Shown: in pieces, positions 18,401 through 31,649 of the stretch | Layout of the letters: the number at the start of each line of letters is the position of its first letter | Position numbering within the stretch: position 1 is the stretch's first letter | Assembly (NCBI RefSeq): GCF_039614725.1 | Contig: NZ_CP154859.1 | Span: 3,100,001-3,164,000 of the forward strand | Reading direction: 5' to 3' | Source of the DNA: Thauera sp. JM12B12 | Lineage (GTDB): Bacteria > Pseudomonadota > Gammaproteobacteria > Burkholderiales > Rhodocyclaceae | DNA length: 64,000 bases | Translations under genes and position numbers: made by a program | Notes under the pieces: model-generated | The model's input: the letters and a program-made list of their open reading frames with translations, nothing else | Told to the model about the DNA's origin: nothing | Database searches by the model: none

Positions 18401-19432
18401 ATGTCCGATCACACCCGCACGAGCCGCCCGCTCGAACTCGACCCGGTAGACCAGTGCCCGCCCGGCGGGCGCCTGTTCACCCTCGCCCTGCAGCACGTGC
18501 TGGTGATGTATGCCGGCGCGATCGCGGTGCCGCTGATCGTCGGCGGCGCGCTCGGGCTGCCGAAGGACCAGATCGCCTTCCTGATCAACGCCGACCTGCT
18601 GTGCTGCGGCCTGGTCACCATCATCCAGGCGCTCGGCGTCGGCCGCTTCGGCATCCGCCTGCCGATCATGATGGGGGTGACCTTCGCTGCGGTCGGGCCG
18701 ATGGTGGCGATGGCGACCAACCCCGCGCTCGGCAAGGTGAGCTTCGACGGCCTGGCCGACGTGCCCTGGGTGTCGGTGGTGACGCCGCTGCACTTCGGCA
18801 TGCCGATCTTCGATCCGATCTCGATCGCCACCATGTGCCTGGTAATGGTGATGGTCGAGTCGCTCGGCATGTTCCTCGCGCTCGGCGAGCTCACCGGCCG
18901 CCAGCTCACCCGCGACGACCTCACCCGCGGGCTGCGCACCGACGGCCTCGGCACCCTGATCGGCGGCTTCCTCAACACCTTCCCGCACACCAGCTTCTCG
19001 CAGAACGTGGGCCTGGTCGGCGTCACCGGCGTCAAGAGCCGCTGGGTGTGCGTCGCCGGCGGCGCGATCCTGATGGCCTTCGGCCTGTTCCCGAAGATGG
19101 CGCTGATCATCGCCTCGGTGCCGCAGTACGTGCTCGGCGGCGCCGGCCTGGTGATGTTCGGCATGGTCGCCGCCACCGGCATCAAGATCCTGCTCGCCGC
19201 CGACCTGCGCAACAACCGCTTCAACCTCTACATCGTCGCGCTGTCGATGGGCGCGGGCATGATCCCGATGGTGGCGCCGAAGTTCTTCCAGCAGATGCCG
19301 CACGCGCTCGAGCCCCTGCTGCACAGCGGCATCCTGCTGTCGGCGATCACCGCGGTGACGCTCAACCTGTTCCTCAACGGCGGCCGCCGCAGCGCCACCG
19401 CCGATGCGATCGAGCCGGCGCTGGCGCACTGA
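18401..19432 (+). CDS. Uracil-xanthine permease family transporter (NAT/NCS2), internally shortened
   Basis: 343 residues, while NAT/NCS2 permeases are usually about 430-480. The N-terminus (LQHVLVMYAGAIAVPL) and the C-terminal half with the family signature SQNVGLVGVTG are intact. Around residues 105-115 the chain passes directly from the TM3 region (VTFAAVGPMVAMATNPALG) to the segment that normally precedes the QN-rich helices (GKVSFDGLADVPWV). Roughly 100 residues, several membrane helices, are missing in frame. AAGGAG precedes the ATG. It is the first gene of a row with xdhC and guanine deaminase. Function as a xanthine/urate symporter is doubtful because of the gap. Confidence 0.8.
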   Translation: MSDHTRTSRPLELDPVDQCPPGGRLFTLALQHVLVMYAGAIAVPLIVGGALGLPKDQIAFLINADLLCCGLVTIIQALGVGRFGIRLPIMMGVTFAAVGPMVAMATNPALGKVSFDGLADVPWVSVVTPLHFGMPIFDPISIATMCLVMVMVESLGMFLALGELTGRQLTRDDLTRGLRTDGLGTLIGGFLNTFPHTSFSQNVGLVGVTGVKSRWVCVAGGAILMAFGLFPKMALIIASVPQYVLGGAGLVMFGMVAATGIKILLAADLRNNRFNLYIVALSMGAGMIPMVAPKFFQQMPHALEPLLHSGILLSAITAVTLNLFLNGGRRSATADAIEPALAH

Positions 19433-19599
19433 GGCGGTTCGACACGGAACGCGCTACCATCTTCGGGCCAATTGACCGGGACCCGAAGATGGACAGCCAG
19501 ATCTCCCGCAGTTCGCGCCCTCGGTCGGGCGGTGGCAAGGAAGCACCTGCATTGTCCCGACCCTCTCATCGACGCAACACGAGTGCCATCGCGGCCACC

Positions 19600-20646
19600 G
19601 TGAGCACCTGGATCGACGAACTCGCATCGATCTGCGCTGCGGACGCCCCCGCCGTGCTGGTCACCGTCGCGCGCACGCAGGGCTCGACGCCCCGCGCGCC
19701 GGGGGCACACCTGATCGTTGCCGCCGATGGCTGCCACGGCAGCATCGGCGGCGGGCAACTCGAGCAAAGGGCGATCGCCCATGCACGCACGCTGCTCGCC
19801 GATCGCGGCCGTGGCGCCGAGCGGGTCCGCTTTCCGCTCGGCGCGAGCGCGGGCCAGTGCTGCGGCGGCGTGATGGAGCTGGTCTTCGAGCCCGTCGGCC
19901 CGGCCGCCGAGGACTGGATCGCGCGCGCGCGCATCCTGGCCGCCAGCGGTCGGCCGTGGGGGCGGCATGTGCCGCTCGATGGCGGCCCCACCCGGGTCTT
20001 CGACGCCGACTCGGTCACCTCAGCCTTCGACCTGCCCGCCCAGACCGAGCGCGCCCGCAGCCTGCTCGCAGGCGCCGCGAGCTCTGCGACCCTGGCCCGC
20101 GCCGGCAGCCCGGACGGCGACCCGCTCGCCAACGCCTGCCTGATCGACGTCTGCCTGCCGCCCGAGCTCGAGGTGGTGCTGTTCGGCGCCGGCCACGTCG
20201 GCCGTGCGCTCGCCGAGGTCTTCGGGCGCCTGCCGATGCGGGTGCGCTGGGTCGATTCACGCGCCGACCAGTTTCCCGCCACGGTCGCGCCCAACATCGA
20301 GGTGATCTGCACCGACGTACCGGAGAGCGAAGTGCGCAGCGCCCCCGCCGACGCGGTCTTCCTCGTGCTCACCCACAGCCATGCGCTCGACTTCGAGCTG
20401 GTGAAGGCCATCCTCGCGCGCGCCGATTTCCGCCTGTGCGGCCTGCTCGGCTCGCAGGGCAAGCGCGCCCGCTTCGAGCACCAGCTGCGCGTGCGCGGCG
20501 TCCCCGAGGGCGCGATCGCCCGCCTGCACTGCCCGATCGGGGTGCCCGAGGTCGTCGGCAAGGAGCCCGAGATAATCGCCATCGCCGTCGCAGCCGAACT
20601 CCTGCAGTTGCGCGGCGCCTCCGTACTGCATCGACTGTCGCCATGA
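19600..20646 (+). CDS. xdhC: Xanthine dehydrogenase accessory protein XdhC
   Basis: 348 residues from a GTG at 19600; an ATG at 19489 would add 37 residues of low-complexity Ser/Arg-rich sequence that the family lacks. XdhC binds molybdenum cofactor, promotes its sulfuration and delivers it to XdhB. Seen: VLVTVARTQGSTPRAPG near the N-terminus, GSIGGGQLEQ, GASAGQCCGGVMELVFEP with the paired Cys, and a C-terminal Rossmann region with LFGAGHVGRALAEVFGRL and LLGSQGKRARFEHQL. It overlaps the start of guanine deaminase by 4 bases. Its enzyme partners xdhA and xdhB are 14 kb away. Confidence 0.88.
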   Translation: MSTWIDELASICAADAPAVLVTVARTQGSTPRAPGAHLIVAADGCHGSIGGGQLEQRAIAHARTLLADRGRGAERVRFPLGASAGQCCGGVMELVFEPVGPAAEDWIARARILAASGRPWGRHVPLDGGPTRVFDADSVTSAFDLPAQTERARSLLAGAASSATLARAGSPDGDPLANACLIDVCLPPELEVVLFGAGHVGRALAEVFGRLPMRVRWVDSRADQFPATVAPNIEVICTDVPESEVRSAPADAVFLVLTHSHALDFELVKAILARADFRLCGLLGSQGKRARFEHQLRVRGVPEGAIARLHCPIGVPEVVGKEPEIIAIAVAAELLQLRGASVLHRLSP

Positions 20647-21962
20647 ACCCGCCTTCCCCGCACGCCGTCCGCGGCGAGATCCTGCACTTCGTCGCCGACC
20701 CCGCGCACGACGCGCGCGCGCTCGAGCACTTCGCCGATGGCCTGCTGATCGTGCGCGACGGCCGCGTCGCCGAATGCGGCCCGGCCGACGCGCTGCTGCC
20801 CAGGCTGCCCGCCGACGCCGCCGTGACCGACTACCGCGGCAAGCTGATCCTGCCCGGCTTCGTCGACACCCACGTCCACTACCCGCAGACCGACATCATC
20901 GCCAGCCACGGCGAACAGCTGCTCGAATGGCTGGAGACATACACCTTCCCCGCCGAGCGCCGCTTCGCCGACCCGACCCACGCCGCCGAGGTTGCCGGCT
21001 TCTTCTGCGACGAGCTGCTGAAGAACGGCACCACCACCGCGGTGGCCTTCGCCACCGTGCATGCGAGCTCGGTGGATGCGCTGTTCGCCGCCGCGCTCGA
21101 ACGCCGCATGCGGCTGATCACCGGCAAGGTGCTGATGGACCGCAACTGCCCCGACTTCCTGCGCGACAGCGCCGAGTCGGGCTATGCCGACTCGAAGGCG
21201 CTGATCGAACGCTGGCACGGCCGCGACCGCCTGCTCTACGCTGTCACGCCGCGCTTCGCGCCCACCTCCACGCCCGATCAGATGGCGCTCGCCGGCCGGC
21301 TGTTCGCCGAGCACCCGGGCGTGTTCCTGCAGTCGCACGTCGCCGAGAATCGCGCCGAGGTCGCCTGGGCGGCGGCGCTCTACCCCGAGGCAGCGAGCTA
21401 CCTCGGCATCTACGACCACTTCGGCCAGCTCGGCATGCGCGCGGTGTTCGCCCACTGCATCTGGCTCGACGACGCCGACCGCCGGCGCATGGCCGAGACC
21501 GGTGCGGCGATGAGCTTCTGCCCCACCTCCAACCTCTTCCTCGGCTCCGGCCTCTTCGACCTGCAGCGCGCGCGCGCGCTCGGCGTGCGCGTGGGGCTGG
21601 GCACCGACGTCGGCGCTGGCACCAGCTTCTCGATGCTGCAGACCCTGAACGAGGCCTACAAGGTGCTGCAGCTCGGCGGCCAGTCGCTGTCGGCGGCGAG
21701 CGCCTTCCACCTCGCCACCCTGGGCGGCGCGCACAGCCTGTACCTGGACGACCGCATCGGCAACTTCGCCCCGGGCAAGGAGGCGGACTTCGTCGTCCTC
21801 GATCCGCGGGCGACGCCGCTGCTCGCGCGCCGCAGCGGGGCGTGCGCCACGCTCGAAGAACGGCTGTTCGTGCTGATGATGCTCGGCGACGACCGCGCGG
21901 TGGCGGCAACGCACGTGCTCGGCGAGGCGGCCTGGCAGAGGAGCGCGAGCGCATGGAACTGA
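20643..21962 (+). CDS. guaD: Guanine deaminase
   Basis: 439 residues, amidohydrolase superfamily. It hydrolyses guanine to xanthine and ammonia, feeding XdhAB. Zinc and active-site motifs are seen in order: PGFVDTHVHYPQTD near residue 70, where HxHxPQ is the guanine deaminase form, FATVHASS, QSHVAEN, FAHCIWL and GTDVGAGTSFSML. LETYTFPAE also fits guanine deaminases. The ATG overlaps the xdhC stop, and its own end overlaps the next LysR gene by 10 bases, so xdhC, guaD and the regulator are translationally linked. Confidence 0.93.
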   Translation: MNPPSPHAVRGEILHFVADPAHDARALEHFADGLLIVRDGRVAECGPADALLPRLPADAAVTDYRGKLILPGFVDTHVHYPQTDIIASHGEQLLEWLETYTFPAERRFADPTHAAEVAGFFCDELLKNGTTTAVAFATVHASSVDALFAAALERRMRLITGKVLMDRNCPDFLRDSAESGYADSKALIERWHGRDRLLYAVTPRFAPTSTPDQMALAGRLFAEHPGVFLQSHVAENRAEVAWAAALYPEAASYLGIYDHFGQLGMRAVFAHCIWLDDADRRRMAETGAAMSFCPTSNLFLGSGLFDLQRARALGVRVGLGTDVGAGTSFSMLQTLNEAYKVLQLGGQSLSAASAFHLATLGGAHSLYLDDRIGNFAPGKEADFVVLDPRATPLLARRSGACATLEERLFVLMMLGDDRAVAATHVLGEAAWQRSASAWN

Positions 21963-22879
21963 AGTGGCTCGAGGACTTCCTGAGTCTCGCCGACAGCGGC
22001 AGCTTCTCGCGCTCGGCCGAGCAGCGCCACGTGTCGCAGCCGGCCTTCTCGCGCCGGATCCGCGCGCTCGAGGCCTGGCTGGGCGTGGCACTGGTCGATC
22101 GCAGCACTTTCCCGACCCGGCTCACCGAGGCCGGCGAGGCCTTCAAGGGCCCGGCGGTCGACCTGCTCAACCGCCTGCATGCGGCGCGCGCGCTGGTGCG
22201 CGGCCACCAGGCGATCGCCAGCGATGCGCTCGTGGTCGCGGTGCCGCACACGCTCGCCTTCGCCTTCTTCCCCGGCTGGCTCGCGCGCCTGAAGACCACC
22301 TTCGGCGAGGTGCCGACGAGGCTGGTCGCCGGCAACGTCCATGACGTGGTGATGATGCTGGCCGAGGGTGGCTGCGACCTGCTGCTGTGCTACCACCACC
22401 CGGCGCACCCGGTGTGGCTCGATCCGGCGCGCTTCGAAGGCCTCAGGCTCGCGGTCGAGCACGTCCGCCCCTACCTGCCGCGCCGGCTCGCCGGCCTCGC
22501 GCGCTGGCAGTTGCCGGGCAGCGCCGCGGCGCCCATCCCCTTCCTGCGCTACGGGCCCAACACCTATCTGCGGCGCATGGTCGACACCATCCTCGACCGC
22601 GCCCCGCGGCCCGCCCACCTCGCGCTGCAGTACGAGACCGACATGGCCGAGAGCCTCAAGGCGATGCTGCTCGCCGGCCACGGCCTCGCCTTCCTGCCGG
22701 CGAGCGCAGTGGCGCGCGAGGTGGAGCGCGGCGAGGTGGTCGCCGCGGGCAGCTCGGAGTGGAGCCTGGACATGGAGGTGCGCCTGTACCGCGACCGCGC
22801 CAACACCCGGCCCGAGCTGCTGCGGCTGTGGCAGCACCTCGCGGCCCAGGGCCAGCAGGACACGGGCGGCGCGCGCTGA
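21953..22879 (+). CDS. LysR-family regulator at the end of the xdhC-guaD row
   Basis: 308 residues. The winged HTH (about 1-60) has MELKWLEDFLSLADSGSFS and HVSQPAFSRRIRALE. The remainder is a LysR effector-binding fold with no effector clue. ATG 21953 lies inside the last codons of guaD, so it is expressed with the purine genes rather than from a divergent promoter. Autoregulation or control of the permease-xdhC-guaD row is a reasonable guess. Confidence 0.85.
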   Translation: MELKWLEDFLSLADSGSFSRSAEQRHVSQPAFSRRIRALEAWLGVALVDRSTFPTRLTEAGEAFKGPAVDLLNRLHAARALVRGHQAIASDALVVAVPHTLAFAFFPGWLARLKTTFGEVPTRLVAGNVHDVVMMLAEGGCDLLLCYHHPAHPVWLDPARFEGLRLAVEHVRPYLPRRLAGLARWQLPGSAAAPIPFLRYGPNTYLRRMVDTILDRAPRPAHLALQYETDMAESLKAMLLAGHGLAFLPASAVAREVERGEVVAAGSSEWSLDMEVRLYRDRANTRPELLRLWQHLAAQGQQDTGGAR

Positions 22880-23012
22880 CCCAGCCGCCCGCCCGCGCGG
22901 CCGGCATCCGAGGTTATGCGCGCAACGCATGACCCGATGAAGCAACGGCATGCAGTCGCAGCCCCCCAGCACCCAGAATGCGCCCACCTTCCACGCCACA
23001 CGAGGCAGACAG

Positions 23013-24323
23013 ATGAGCGCAGCCCCCCAGGACACCCAGCACTTCGACCGCCTTGCCGGCCTGTCCTACCTGAACCCCGCCGCCCCCGAGCCGTGGGCGA
23101 GCTTCGTCGAGCAGATCGAGCGCGTGCGCCCCTACCTCGGATCGCTCGAGCGCTGGATCGAGACCTTGAAGCACCCCAAGCGCACCCTGATCGTCGACGT
23201 GCCGATCGAGCGCGACGATGGCACCGTGGCCCACTACGAGGGCTACCGCGTGCAGCACAGCCTGTCGCGCGGCCCCGGCAAGGGCGGCGTGCGCTTCCAC
23301 CCTGACGTCACCCTCAACGAGGTGATGGCACTCGCCGGCTGGATGACGATCAAGAACGCCGCGGTGGGCCTGCCCTTCGGCGGCGCCAAGGGCGGCATCC
23401 GCGTCGACCCGGCGAGCGTCAGCAAGGGCGAGCTGCAGCGCATCACCCGCCGCTACACCTCCGAGATCGGCGTCATCATCGGCCCCGACCGCGACATCCC
23501 CGCGCCCGACGTCGGCACCAATGCGATGACGATGGCGGTGATGATGGACACCTTCTCGATGAACCGCGGCGGCACCGCCACCGGCGTCGTCACCGGCAAG
23601 CCGATCGCGCTCGGCGGCAGCCTGGGCCGCCAGGAAGCCACCGGCCGCGGCGTGTTCATCACCGCGCGCGAGGCCGGCCGCCACCAGCACATTCCGATCG
23701 AGGGCGCGCGCGTCGTCGTGCAGGGCTTCGGCAACGTCGGCGGCATCGGCGCGCGCCTGTTCCACGAGGCCGGTGCGCGCGTGATCGCGATCGCCGACCA
23801 CACCGCCACGCTGGTGAACGAGGCCGGCATCGACATCCCGGCGGCACTGGCGCACGCCGCCGCGCACGGCGGCCTGAAGGGCTTTGCCGGCGCCGCGCCG
23901 ATCGACATCGAGGATTTCTGGCGCCTGGAGTGCGAGTTCCTCGTCCCTGCCGCGCTCGAGGGCCAGCTCACCGTCGAGCGCGCCGCCGAGCTGCGCGCGA
24001 AGATCGTCGTCGAAGGCGCCAACGGCCCCACTACCCCGGCAGCCGACGACATCCTGCGCGAGCGCGGCATCCTGGTCGTACCCGACGTGCTCGCCAACGC
24101 CGGCGGCGTGACCGTGTCCTACTTCGAGTGGGTGCAGGACTTCTCGAGCTTCTTCTGGACCGAGGAGGAGATCAACGACCGCCTCGAGCGCATCATGGTC
24201 GGCGCCTTCGCGGCGATCTGGAAGATCGCCCAGGACAAGGCGGTGTCGCTGCGCACCGCCGCCTTCATCATCGCCTGCCACCGCGTGCTCGAGGCGCGCG
24301 CCGAGCGCGGGCTGTATCCCTGA
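23013..24323 (+). CDS. Glutamate dehydrogenase
   Basis: 436 residues, the length of a hexameric GluDH. It interconverts glutamate and 2-oxoglutarate plus ammonia. Seen: [13 protein letters not shown] and [14 protein letters not shown], which hold the substrate-binding and catalytic Lys, [14 protein letters not shown], and a C-terminal Rossmann domain with [16 protein letters not shown]. An N-terminal extension to 22950 in the same frame is possible, but ATG 23013 with GAGGCAG upstream gives the standard start. Ammonia from guanine deamination and from urea could be assimilated here; the link is contextual. Coenzyme preference cannot be told with certainty. Confidence 0.92.
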   Translation: MSAAPQDTQHFDRLAGLSYLNPAAPEPWASFVEQIERVRPYLGSLERWIETLKHPKRTLIVDVPIERDDGTVAHYEGYRVQHSLSRGPGKGGVRFHPDVTLNEVMALAGWMTIKNAAVGLPFGGAKGGIRVDPASVSKGELQRITRRYTSEIGVIIGPDRDIPAPDVGTNAMTMAVMMDTFSMNRGGTATGVVTGKPIALGGSLGRQEATGRGVFITAREAGRHQHIPIEGARVVVQGFGNVGGIGARLFHEAGARVIAIADHTATLVNEAGIDIPAALAHAAAHGGLKGFAGAAPIDIEDFWRLECEFLVPAALEGQLTVERAAELRAKIVVEGANGPTTPAADDILRERGILVVPDVLANAGGVTVSYFEWVQDFSSFFWTEEEINDRLERIMVGAFAAIWKIAQDKAVSLRTAAFIIACHRVLEARAERGLYP

Positions 24324-24335
24324 TCGCACCAGACC

Positions 24336-24371
24336 GGCGCTCCTCACCCATCCAGCGGGGTGAGGAGCGCC
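24336..24371. terminator. Strong hairpin between convergent glutamate dehydrogenase and ABC permease genes
   Basis: GGCGCTCCTCACCC at 24336-24349 pairs perfectly with GGGTGAGGAGCGCC at 24358-24371 around an 8-base loop. It lies in the 64-base gap between convergent genes and could stop transcription from both sides. There is no long U-run. Confidence 0.6.
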
Positions 24372-24387
24372 CGCAGCGCCGGCACCA

Positions 24388-25145
24388 TCAGGGCTTCAAG
24401 CGATACCCCGTGCGCAGCATCCAGGTCGCGATCGCCACGAACACCGCGAGGAAGAGCAGCGTCATCGCCAGGCTCACCTCCACCCCCACGTCCGCCGTGC
24501 CGTAGAAGCTCCAGCGAAAGCCGCTCACCAGATACACGACCGGGTTGAACAGCGACACCGTGCGCCACGCCGCCGGCAGCATGTCGATCGAGTAGAAGCT
24601 GCCGCCGAGGAAGGTGAGCGGAGTGATGATCAGGAGCGGCACCAGCTGCAGCTTCTCGAAGTTGTCCGCCCAGATGCCGAGGATGAAGCCGAGCAGGCTG
24701 AAGCTCACTGCGGTGAGCAGCAGGAAGCCCACCATCCACAGAGGATGCTCGATGCGCAGCGGCACGAAGAAGGTGGCGGTGGCGAGGATGATCACGCTCA
24801 GGATCACCGCCTTGGTCGCGGCCGCGCCCACGTAGGAGAGCACGATCTCGAAGTGCGACACCGGCGCCGACAGCAGCTCGTAGATCGTGCGCGAGAACTT
24901 GGGGAAGAAAATGCCGAAGGACGCGTTCGACACGCTCTGCGTGAGCAGGTTGAGCATGATCAGCCCGGGCACGATGAAGGCGCCGTAGCTCACCCCTTCC
25001 ACCTCGGGGATGCGCGCGCCGATCGCCGCGCCGAACACGACGAAGTACAGCGACGTGGTGATCACCGGCGCCAGCACGCTCTGCAGCAGCGTGCGCTTGG
25101 TGCGCGCCATCTCGAAGAAGTAAATCGCGCGGACCGCGTGCCAGT

Positions 25146-25149
<4 letters not shown>
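24388..25149 (-). CDS. ABC-2 type transporter permease (YadH-like)
   Basis: 253 residues with six membrane helices of the ABC-2 exporter family. [21 protein letters not shown] near residue 28, [29 protein letters not shown] and [13 protein letters not shown] follow E. coli YadH closely in pattern. Its start codon overlaps the stop of the ATPase gene by 4 bases, the usual coupled arrangement. The exported substrate of this family is not known. Confidence 0.88.
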
Positions 25150-26105
<956 letters not shown>

Positions 26106-26260
26106 GGGGCCGAAGATAACAGATCGCCTTCCCCACCTCGCCCCGGAGCCCAAACGCGCGCACGCCATCGCACGGATCATCCCGGCCGCACAGCGCCGCG
26201 TTGTGCGCCCGCGGCAGCGGGCGACACCTGCCCGGTCGGACCGCTTCGAGGCTCCCTGGC

Positions 26261-26851
26261 TCAGGCCTTGCGGCGAAGGAAGCCGAGGCCCGTCAGGGCG
26301 AGTCCAAGCAGAGCAAGCGTGGCGGGCTCGGGGACCGTGGCGGGATCGACCACGATGTTGTCGAACTGATTCCAGCCGCCAGTGCCATCCGCCGAGCCCC
26401 AGGCAACGCTCGTGAGCGCCGTCTTATTGAAGACGAAGGTCTGCAGACCGACCAGCTGGTCGAGGGTTACGTTCTCCATCTGGGTGCCCCCGCCCTGCTG
26501 GGTGAAGGTGAACCGAATCGTGGACGAGGTCCCCTCGTTATAGACATCGGCGAGGTCGATCGCGAAGAAATCGAACACGCCCCCTCCGGCGCGCGTCATC
26601 GTTGTCGTCGCGCCCGCGAAATTGACGTAGACCGCGGCCTTGCCGGGATCGGCCTGCTGGACTTCGTTCCGGCCCCAGACCCCCAGGGCTTCCTGCTTAT
26701 CGACACTGTTCGAGAACAGGAACCCGCCATATGCGAGGGGATTGACCTCGATGAGAACCCCATCGTGCGCGAGGCCATTGAAATCAATCACCGCAGCGCT
26801 CGCCTGGAGCGTCGCAAGCGACAGGGCTGCGGCAAGCACGAGCCTTTTTAT
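26261..26851 (-). CDS. PEP-CTERM sorting-signal protein with atypical start
   Basis: About 196 residues ending in [19 protein letters not shown] then LRRKA: a PEP motif, a hydrophobic helix and a basic tail, the PEP-CTERM signal recognised by exosortase. The N-terminus is a signal peptide ending LQASA. The only standard start is a GTG at 26839, which gives a signal peptide without the usual basic residues. Twelve bases earlier, ATA AAA AGG CTC would restore the typical Met-Lys-Arg-Leu start, and AAAGGA lies eight bases before that ATA. The coordinates use the ATA at 26851. The mature domain ([11 protein letters not shown] near its start) resembles PEP-CTERM proteins of unknown function. Such proteins are exported and probably linked to the cell surface or matrix. 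Confidence 0.75.
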   Translation of the reverse strand: MKRLVLAAALSLATLQASAAVIDFNGLAHDGVLIEVNPLAYGGFLFSNSVDKQEALGVWGRNEVQQADPGKAAVYVNFAGATTTMTRAGGGVFDFFAIDLADVYNEGTSSTIRFTFTQQGGGTQMENVTLDQLVGLQTFVFNKTALTSVAWGSADGTGGWNQFDNIVVDPATVPEPATLALLGLALTGLGFLRRKA

Positions 26852-27316
26852 ATTGTGTTTCCTTTGAGATGCAACTGAACGCAGGAGCAGCTTTTAGCAA
26901 ATTCCATGCCACAAAGAACCCGCCCTTTGAGAACAGCAGCTTGCCCTTGTTCGTCTGGCGCGGCGCCCGCGCACTGTAAGAAATCTCGACGCCGGGCAAG
27001 GAAGGCGGCGGCCTGATCGCCAAGGTCGCCGGCGGTGTTGGACGCCGCGATGCGAATGTTATCTACTCACGATCCGCAGCATCGAGCCGGTCCAGAACCG
27101 CGAGCGCGGCTTGAACATCGCCCGTGGCCGCGAGGGCACGAAAGTGATTCTCCGTATCCCACGCGGCAAGCGCCAGTTCGAAAAGATGGTTGTCGCCCTC
27201 GTCAGGAAGGTTCGGGCGCCAGCCGAAGTAGACCGAAACCCATCGCCGTCGTTGCGCAAGCGCCGCCAACACCTGCATAGGTGCTGTCAGATTCCCGGAC
27301 AAGACGGCTCATTCAT
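26852..27316. other. Long gap with a degraded PIN-domain fragment
   Basis: 465 bases between the PEP-CTERM gene and the restriction-modification gene, with noticeably lower GC around 26850-26950. Apart from the PIN-like fragment at 27063-27302 described separately, I see no gene, terminator or RNA. Confidence 0.4.
27063..27302 (-). pseudogene. Remnant of a PIN-domain protein
   Basis: A 79-codon frame contains VYFGWRPNLPDEGDNHLFEL, which matches the conserved acidic core (WRPNLRDEGDNH-type) of a family of PIN-domain proteins annotated as toxin components. The normal N-terminal D-T-N part is absent and the sequence after ELALAA does not follow the family. It is best read as a decayed fragment of a toxin-antitoxin locus at the edge of the restriction-modification gene. 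Frame and start are not reliable. Confidence 0.35.
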
Positions 27317-30841
<3,525 letters not shown>

Positions 30842-30916
30842 GGGGCGGCCATGCGTTTTGATTGAGAACAGGGATTGTAGCCGGACCCTTCAAGGCGGTT
30901 CCGTCATTGCGTGTGC

Positions 30917-30940
30917 AATGTAGCACTCATGTGCTACATT
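30917..30940. promoter_or_regulatory. Perfect dyad operator of the toxin-antitoxin operon
   Basis: AATGTAGCAC and GTGCTACATT are perfect 10-base inverted repeats around TCAT. The dyad ends 28 bases before the antitoxin ATG, where RHH antitoxins normally bind to repress their own operon. It lies in the gap between the divergent restriction-modification gene and the antitoxin. Confidence 0.75.
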
Positions 30941-30968
30941 CAAGACACCCAGACCCATTGGAAGCGCC

Positions 30969-31253
30969 ATGTCTACCACGACGATCCGTTTGCCCGAAGA
31001 GCTCAAGGCCCGGGTGGCTGCTGCCGCCAGAAGCGAGGGCACAACCGCCCACGGCTTCATCCTCGAGGCAATTGCCGAGAAAGCAGCCCAGGTCGAGCGC
31101 CAGGCCGAATTCGATGCGCAGGCAGAAGAACGCTACGCGGCGCTGGTCAGGACGGGCGAATCGATTCCCTGGGCCGACATGCGACGCTACCTCGAAGCAC
31201 GCGCGCAGGGCGACAACGCGCGGCCACCCGTCGCACGCAAGCTCGCGCGCTGA
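30969..31253 (+). CDS. Ribbon-helix-helix antitoxin
   Basis: 94 residues. The N-terminal 45 form a CopG/RHH DNA-binding fold: STTTIRLPEELKARVAAAAR as the strand and first helix, then GTTAHGFILEAI. The C-terminal half is charged and probably wraps the toxin. GGAAG precedes the ATG. The toxin gene starts two bases after its stop. A perfect operator lies upstream. Confidence 0.85.
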   Translation: MSTTTIRLPEELKARVAAAARSEGTTAHGFILEAIAEKAAQVERQAEFDAQAEERYAALVRTGESIPWADMRRYLEARAQGDNARPPVARKLAR

Positions 31254-31255
31254 GC

Positions 31256-31564
31256 ATGGCGGCGATAGAGCTGGTGCCGGAGGTAGCCGGCGACTTCGAG
31301 CGCATCCTCGACCACCTGGCCCTGCATGAAGCACATGACCCCGACGGGCATATCCGCGACATCATCCAGGCCTTTGATGTGCTCGAGCGCAATCCACGCA
31401 TCGGACGCGCGGTGCGCGCTGGCAAGCGCGAGTTGATCATCGGCCGGCGCGGACACGGCTACATCGCCCTCTACCGCTACATCGAAGCGCTCGACACGGT
31501 CATCATCCTGGCCATCCGCAGCCAGAGCGAAGCGGGCTACCGCAGCCCGGCACTCGATCAGTAA
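31256..31564 (+). CDS. RelE/ParE-superfamily toxin
   Basis: 102 residues. Seen are ELVPEVAGDFERILDHL in the first helices and the C-terminal beta-sheet pattern ELIIGRRGHGYIALYRY followed by TVIILAIRSQSEAGY, as in ParE/RelE proteins. Whether it cleaves mRNA or poisons gyrase cannot be told. The gene is two bases downstream of the antitoxin and surely co-transcribed with it. Confidence 0.82.
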   Translation: MAAIELVPEVAGDFERILDHLALHEAHDPDGHIRDIIQAFDVLERNPRIGRAVRAGKRELIIGRRGHGYIALYRYIEALDTVIILAIRSQSEAGYRSPALDQ

Positions 31565-31649
31565 GACCATCCGCCCGCTCGCGCCAGCGCGCATGACCGC
31601 CAGCGCATGGTCCGCCCCGCACACGAAAACGCCGCGCCACGTCCCGGGC

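Noticed and set aside
19566..22091. 841-codon open frame on the minus strand opposite xdhC and guanine deaminase
   Set aside because: No recognisable motif and opposite two clear genes; long antisense frames are expected at this GC content.
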